Positions 61,281 through 64,000 of a stretch of 64,000 bases of DNA are shown here, in pieces. The translations under genes were made by a program, and so were the position numbers. Numbering within the stretch: the stretch's first letter is position 1; each line of letters opens with the position of its first letter. The DNA lies in contig CALUWE010000001.1 of the NCBI GenBank assembly GCA_944324425.1, positions 62,001 through 126,000 on the forward strand, given 5' to 3'. Source of the DNA: Candidatus Gastranaerophilales bacterium. Its GTDB lineage: Bacteria > Cyanobacteriota > Vampirovibrionia > Gastranaerophilales > Gastranaerophilaceae. The notes beneath the pieces are model-generated. The model did not search any database. It was not told where the DNA came from and saw only the letters and a program-made list of their open reading frames with translations.

Positions 61281-62055
61281 TACATATTTTGACAACAATG
61301 TTTTTAATAAAGGAAAAGCCTTTATTCCGTTTTTAACAGCAGGGTATCCGACATTAGATGCGACAGAAAAGCTTATTTTAAAAATGGAAGAAGCGGGTGC
61401 AGATTTAATTGAGGTTGGAATTCCATTTTCTGACCCCATTGCAGAAGGCCCGGTTATTCAAAAATCAAGCCAATTAGCACTTAAAAACGGTGTTAATGTT
61501 GAAGGTATTTTTGAAATGTTAAAAAGGGTAAGAGAAAAATCAAACTTTCCTTTAGTTTTTATGGCTTATGCAAATTCTTTATTTGTATATGGTTTGGATA
61601 AATTCTTTCAAAAATGCCAAGAATTAAACATTAAAGGTGTTATATTGCCTGATGTTCCTTACGAAGAAAAAGAAGAATTTGAAGAAGCTGCAAAAAAATA
61701 TGATGTTGAAATAATTTCATTTATAGCGCCAACTTCAAGCGACAGAATTAAGATGATAGCTCAAGCATCCCGCGGGTTTATTTATGTTGTTTCTTCTCTT
61801 GGTGTAACCGGTGTCAGAGATGAAATTACAACAGATTTAGGCGCAATTAATGAAGTTATAAGGCAAACAACAATCACAAAAACAGCAATCGGGTTTGGAA
61901 TAAATAACCCAATTCAGGCAAAAGAAATTTCAAAACATTCTGACGGTGTTATTGTAGGTTCTGCCATTATAAAATTAATTGAAAAATCGGGCGATAATTA
62001 TTTAGATGCGGTTTATAACTATGTTAAAGAAATGAAGGAAGCAATTAATTCATAG
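61273..62055 (+). CDS. trpA: Tryptophan synthase alpha chain
   Basis: The 260-residue barrel enzyme cleaves indole-3-glycerol phosphate to indole, which is channelled to TrpB. The catalytic glutamate is in [19 protein letters not shown] and the aspartate in [15 protein letters not shown] and GSAIIKLIE bind phosphate. It ends the trp operon and converges on the EamA transporter gene with an 11-bp overlap. Confidence 0.97.
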   Translation: MSNTYFDNNVFNKGKAFIPFLTAGYPTLDATEKLILKMEEAGADLIEVGIPFSDPIAEGPVIQKSSQLALKNGVNVEGIFEMLKRVREKSNFPLVFMAYANSLFVYGLDKFFQKCQELNIKGVILPDVPYEEKEEFEEAAKKYDVEIISFIAPTSSDRIKMIAQASRGFIYVVSSLGVTGVRDEITTDLGAINEVIRQTTITKTAIGFGINNPIQAKEISKHSDGVIVGSAIIKLIEKSGDNYLDAVYNYVKEMKEAINS

Positions 62056-62935
62056 CTTCTTTTTTTGGTTTTTCCAAAATTACAATAAAAACGGCAGATA
62101 AAATTAAAATAATTCCTGTTATAATTTTTGGCGTTAAAATTTCACCAAAAACCGTAACACCGAAAAATATGGCGGTTAATGGTTCTAATGCTCCTAAAAT
62201 TGAAGTTGGAATTGAACCTATTAATTTTATTGATAAATTTAAAAATTCAATTGAGCAAATTGTGGGAAAAATTGCAAGCAAAAGCGCCAATATCCACAAA
62301 TTTGGGGTATTTAGAGGCTGCAAATTAACCCCAAAATTTAAACTTAAAAATAAGACAACAAGCCCAAATAAAAGAACATAAAAACAAAGTTTAATGCTGT
62401 CCATCCTTTTAATTTCTTTTGTTGTTTTAATTTTTACAATGTATAGAGCATAAGATAATGCAGACAATAAAACAATAAAAACACCTTTTATGCTAAATTT
62501 TTGAATATCTCCGTCATACAATAAAATAATCCCCAAAAGAGTTATAAAAATTGAAAATATAATCCCTTTTTGAACTTTTTCTCCGTAAAATAAAACCATA
62601 ATAAGAGCAACAATAACAGGGTAGATAAAAAGGATGGTGCATGCAATTCCAACATCAATAAACCTGAATGAATCATATAAAGTAACGGATGAAATTGCAA
62701 ATAAAACCCCCAAAATAAAAACGGGAATTATTTGGTTTTTCTTAATTTTTAAGGGAATTTTTTTTACAAATTTAATTAAAATAAAAAATATAAAAAGGGC
62801 AATAATGTACCTATAAAAAAGAATTGAATTCATTGAAATTCCCATTTTGTTCATAGGCAAGGCAAATAAGGGGTTTGCCCCGTAGCAAGCCGCAGCAAGA
62901 GCTCCAAATATAGAACCTTTTATTTTTTCATTCAT
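62045..62935 (-). CDS. EamA/DMT family transporter
   Basis: The 296-residue protein has ten membrane helices in two EamA repeats, with ALAAACYGANPLFAL in the first and GSIPTSILGALEPLTAIFFG in the second. DMT carriers move amino acids, nucleotide sugars or other metabolites; neighbouring trp genes hint at an aromatic substrate but do not prove it. A -10-like box lies 11 nt before the ATG. Confidence 0.85.
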   Translation of the reverse strand: MNEKIKGSIFGALAAACYGANPLFALPMNKMGISMNSILFYRYIIALFIFFILIKFVKKIPLKIKKNQIIPVFILGVLFAISSVTLYDSFRFIDVGIACTILFIYPVIVALIMVLFYGEKVQKGIIFSIFITLLGIILLYDGDIQKFSIKGVFIVLLSALSYALYIVKIKTTKEIKRMDSIKLCFYVLLFGLVVLFLSLNFGVNLQPLNTPNLWILALLLAIFPTICSIEFLNLSIKLIGSIPTSILGALEPLTAIFFGVTVFGEILTPKIITGIILILSAVFIVILEKPKKEAMN

Positions 62936-62946
62936 AAAAAATTTTT

Positions 62947-62952
62947 ATAATA
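62947..62952 (-). promoter_or_regulatory. -10-like box (TATTAT) 11 nt before the EamA gene
   Basis: On the minus strand TATTAT lies 11 nt before the ATG with no Shine-Dalgarno between. It falls in the 29-bp gap after the terminase stop. Confidence 0.35.
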
Positions 62953-62964
62953 AAAATTATTCTT

Positions 62965-64000
62965 TTACAACCATAAACCCTTAATAATGCTCACTGTTTC
63001 ATCGCCTATAAGATCTTCTATTGCATATCTTAGAGCATCAATCAAGTGGTTATCTTTATCTTCAGGAACAGGGGTAATTTCCCCTTCTAAATTTTTTTTA
63101 AAAGAATAATTAAAAAATTCTTTTTCAGAGTTTTTGCAATCAGGGTGAATATAAATTTTAGTAAAACTCTGAAGAAATTTAATTCCCCCTTCAATGCTGC
63201 CTTTTCCCTTTTTGGCAGCTGTTGCGTTAATTCCTTTCATTCTAAATTCCGCTATACTTTTTGGCTCATTTGAATCACAAGTAACATATTCATTGCCCAC
63301 AATTTCTTTAACCAAAGGAATTGAATCTTTATTTAAAAGGTTAACTCTGTATATTTCATCTGTTATATAAAGGCAATCTTTTTCAATTGCAGCTCTTATA
63401 AATGCAAAAGGGTCTGTTGAAAAGCCCCAGTCTATGCCGTTATAGTATCTTTCAAATTGGTTTTTATCAAATTCTTTAACTTCTAAATTTAAAAAAACTC
63501 TGCCCTCAATAAAACCAACTTCACCAAGCCCGTAAACTCTCCAGAAATTTTCATCATTTTTTCTTGATTCTAAGGCATTTACAATTTCTTTTTCTAAAAA
63601 AGGGTTATCTTTGTACGTTGATTTAATTAAAATGGAATTTTTTTCTTCTTTGGCTAAAATTTCATCGTGAACCCAAAACCTTCTTGTGGGGTTAAAATCT
63701 ATAAAAACTTTTTCTCTTGTTCTTATGATTAATTGTTCCGCTATTTTATAGTTAAGATGGTTTGCTTCATTTAAATATAAAATATCCCTGCGCCCCCCGT
63801 GAGCTTTTCCTATTGTATCAACGGATATAAAATTAATTGTCCCGTTTGGGAATATAAGAGATTTATTTGTTTTTGAAAAAAGGGAGTAAAAATCAAGCCC
63901 AAATTGAGATAAAACCTTTGGCATATCAAGAAGAACGCCCGTTTTTAAGTGGTTTTGAGTAAGACCAACAATATCAATTTCAAATTTATGCTTAAGTGCC
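62965..64000 (-). CDS. Phage terminase large subunit, 5' end outside window
   Basis: The frame is open from the window edge to the stop at 62965 (345 residues seen; the first in-frame ATG at 63924 is internal). It holds the late ATPase part (IFPNGTINFISVD, GGRRDILYLNEANH with the acidic Walker B end) and the nuclease domain (GIDWGFSTDPFAF, VTCDSNEPKS, HLIDALRYAIEDL). It resembles the PBSX/terminase_3 group that packages phage DNA. Downstream there is no portal gene; a host-type transporter follows after 29 bp. It probably marks the edge of a prophage or its remnant. Confidence 0.88.
   Translation of the reverse strand, partial: ALKHKFEIDIVGLTQNHLKTGVLLDMPKVLSQFGLDFYSLFSKTNKSLIFPNGTINFISVDTIGKAHGGRRDILYLNEANHLNYKIAEQLIIRTREKVFIDFNPTRRFWVHDEILAKEEKNSILIKSTYKDNPFLEKEIVNALESRKNDENFWRVYGLGEVGFIEGRVFLNLEVKEFDKNQFERYYNGIDWGFSTDPFAFIRAAIEKDCLYITDEIYRVNLLNKDSIPLVKEIVGNEYVTCDSNEPKSIAEFRMKGINATAAKKGKGSIEGGIKFLQSFTKIYIHPDCKNSEKEFFNYSFKKNLEGEITPVPEDKDNHLIDALRYAIEDLIGDETVSIIKGLWL

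Noticed and set aside
1-64000. CRISPR array or insertion sequences
   Set aside because: No regularly spaced repeats, no transposase gene and no terminal inverted repeats with target duplications were seen.

Overview
This window looks like a chromosomal segment of an anaerobic, low-GC, Gram-negative bacterium of the non-photosynthetic sister lineage of Cyanobacteria (Vampirovibrionia/Melainabacteria, most likely the gut order Gastranaerophilales). The signs are a tRNA-Glu of cyanobacterial/plastid type, the efp-accB neighbour pair, a polyprenyl synthase next to a DUF212 protein, an over-long RecG with an extra N-terminal domain, an LptD/OstA outer-membrane protein, oxygen-independent enzymes (NrdDG, four-subunit 2-oxoacid:ferredoxin oxidoreductase, Fe-S fumarase) and no photosynthesis gene. 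The placement is inference; no 16S or marker phylogeny could be run.

Layout. 1-5.2 kb (minus): a GT-C/polyprenyl-phosphate-sugar synthase pair, then nrdDG. 5.4-8.4 kb (plus): 2-oxoacid:ferredoxin oxidoreductase (delta, alpha, beta, gamma) and a small exported protein. 8.4-13.6 kb (minus): accD-accA, a PilZ protein, a histidine kinase and an RpfG-like response regulator. 13.7-21.5 kb (mostly plus): rsgA, polyprenyl synthase, DUF212, HEAT-like protein, efp-accB-accC, coaX-dut. 21.6-26.7 kb: purA (minus), then cysS, rsmI and two lineage-type proteins. 26.7-32.6 kb (minus): LCP ligase, YcsF-like protein, YvcK, panB, panC and a membrane protein. 32.7-38.5 kb (plus): TPR protein, recG, acyltransferase, an acidic protein, tRNA-Glu, tRNA-Leu and a 375-bp repeat-bearing gap. 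38.5-43.5 kb (minus): an envelope block (PLD-like protein, 35-residue membrane microprotein, EnvC-like M23 protein, LptD, SMR exporter). 43.6-46.5 kb (plus): rplS, rbgA, rnhB and an unknown. 46.6-54.4 kb: an accessory region with a radical SAM protein, a striking Clp-FtsH-like chimera, an ART-fold protein and a short glycan cluster. 54.5-64 kb: tRNA-Pro, fumarase, YitT protein, solute-binding lipoprotein, trpDCFBA, EamA transporter, and a phage terminase cut by the window edge.

How genes work together. Fatty-acid initiation (accAD, accBC), pantothenate/CoA supply (panBC, coaX), tryptophan (trpDCFBA) and anaerobic nucleotide metabolism (nrdDG, dut, purA) are present. Envelope genes (LptD, LCP, M23, GT-C, acyltransferase, capsular-type transferases) imply an outer membrane with surface glycans.

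Most unusual. (1) A 1019-residue soluble protein joins a Clp N-domain, two AAA+-like modules with ruined nucleotide-binding motifs and an intact M41 (FtsH-type) zinc protease domain; the next gene encodes a protein resembling an ADP-ribosyltransferase fold, and both begin with a similar short leader. (2) Many first genes have a TATAAT-like box only 6-11 nt before the start codon and no Shine-Dalgarno, which predicts widespread leaderless transcription. (3) Three copies of the tRNA-Leu 3' end lie in tandem in a gene-free stretch. (4) Several very small genes were found by eye, including a 35-residue membrane protein.
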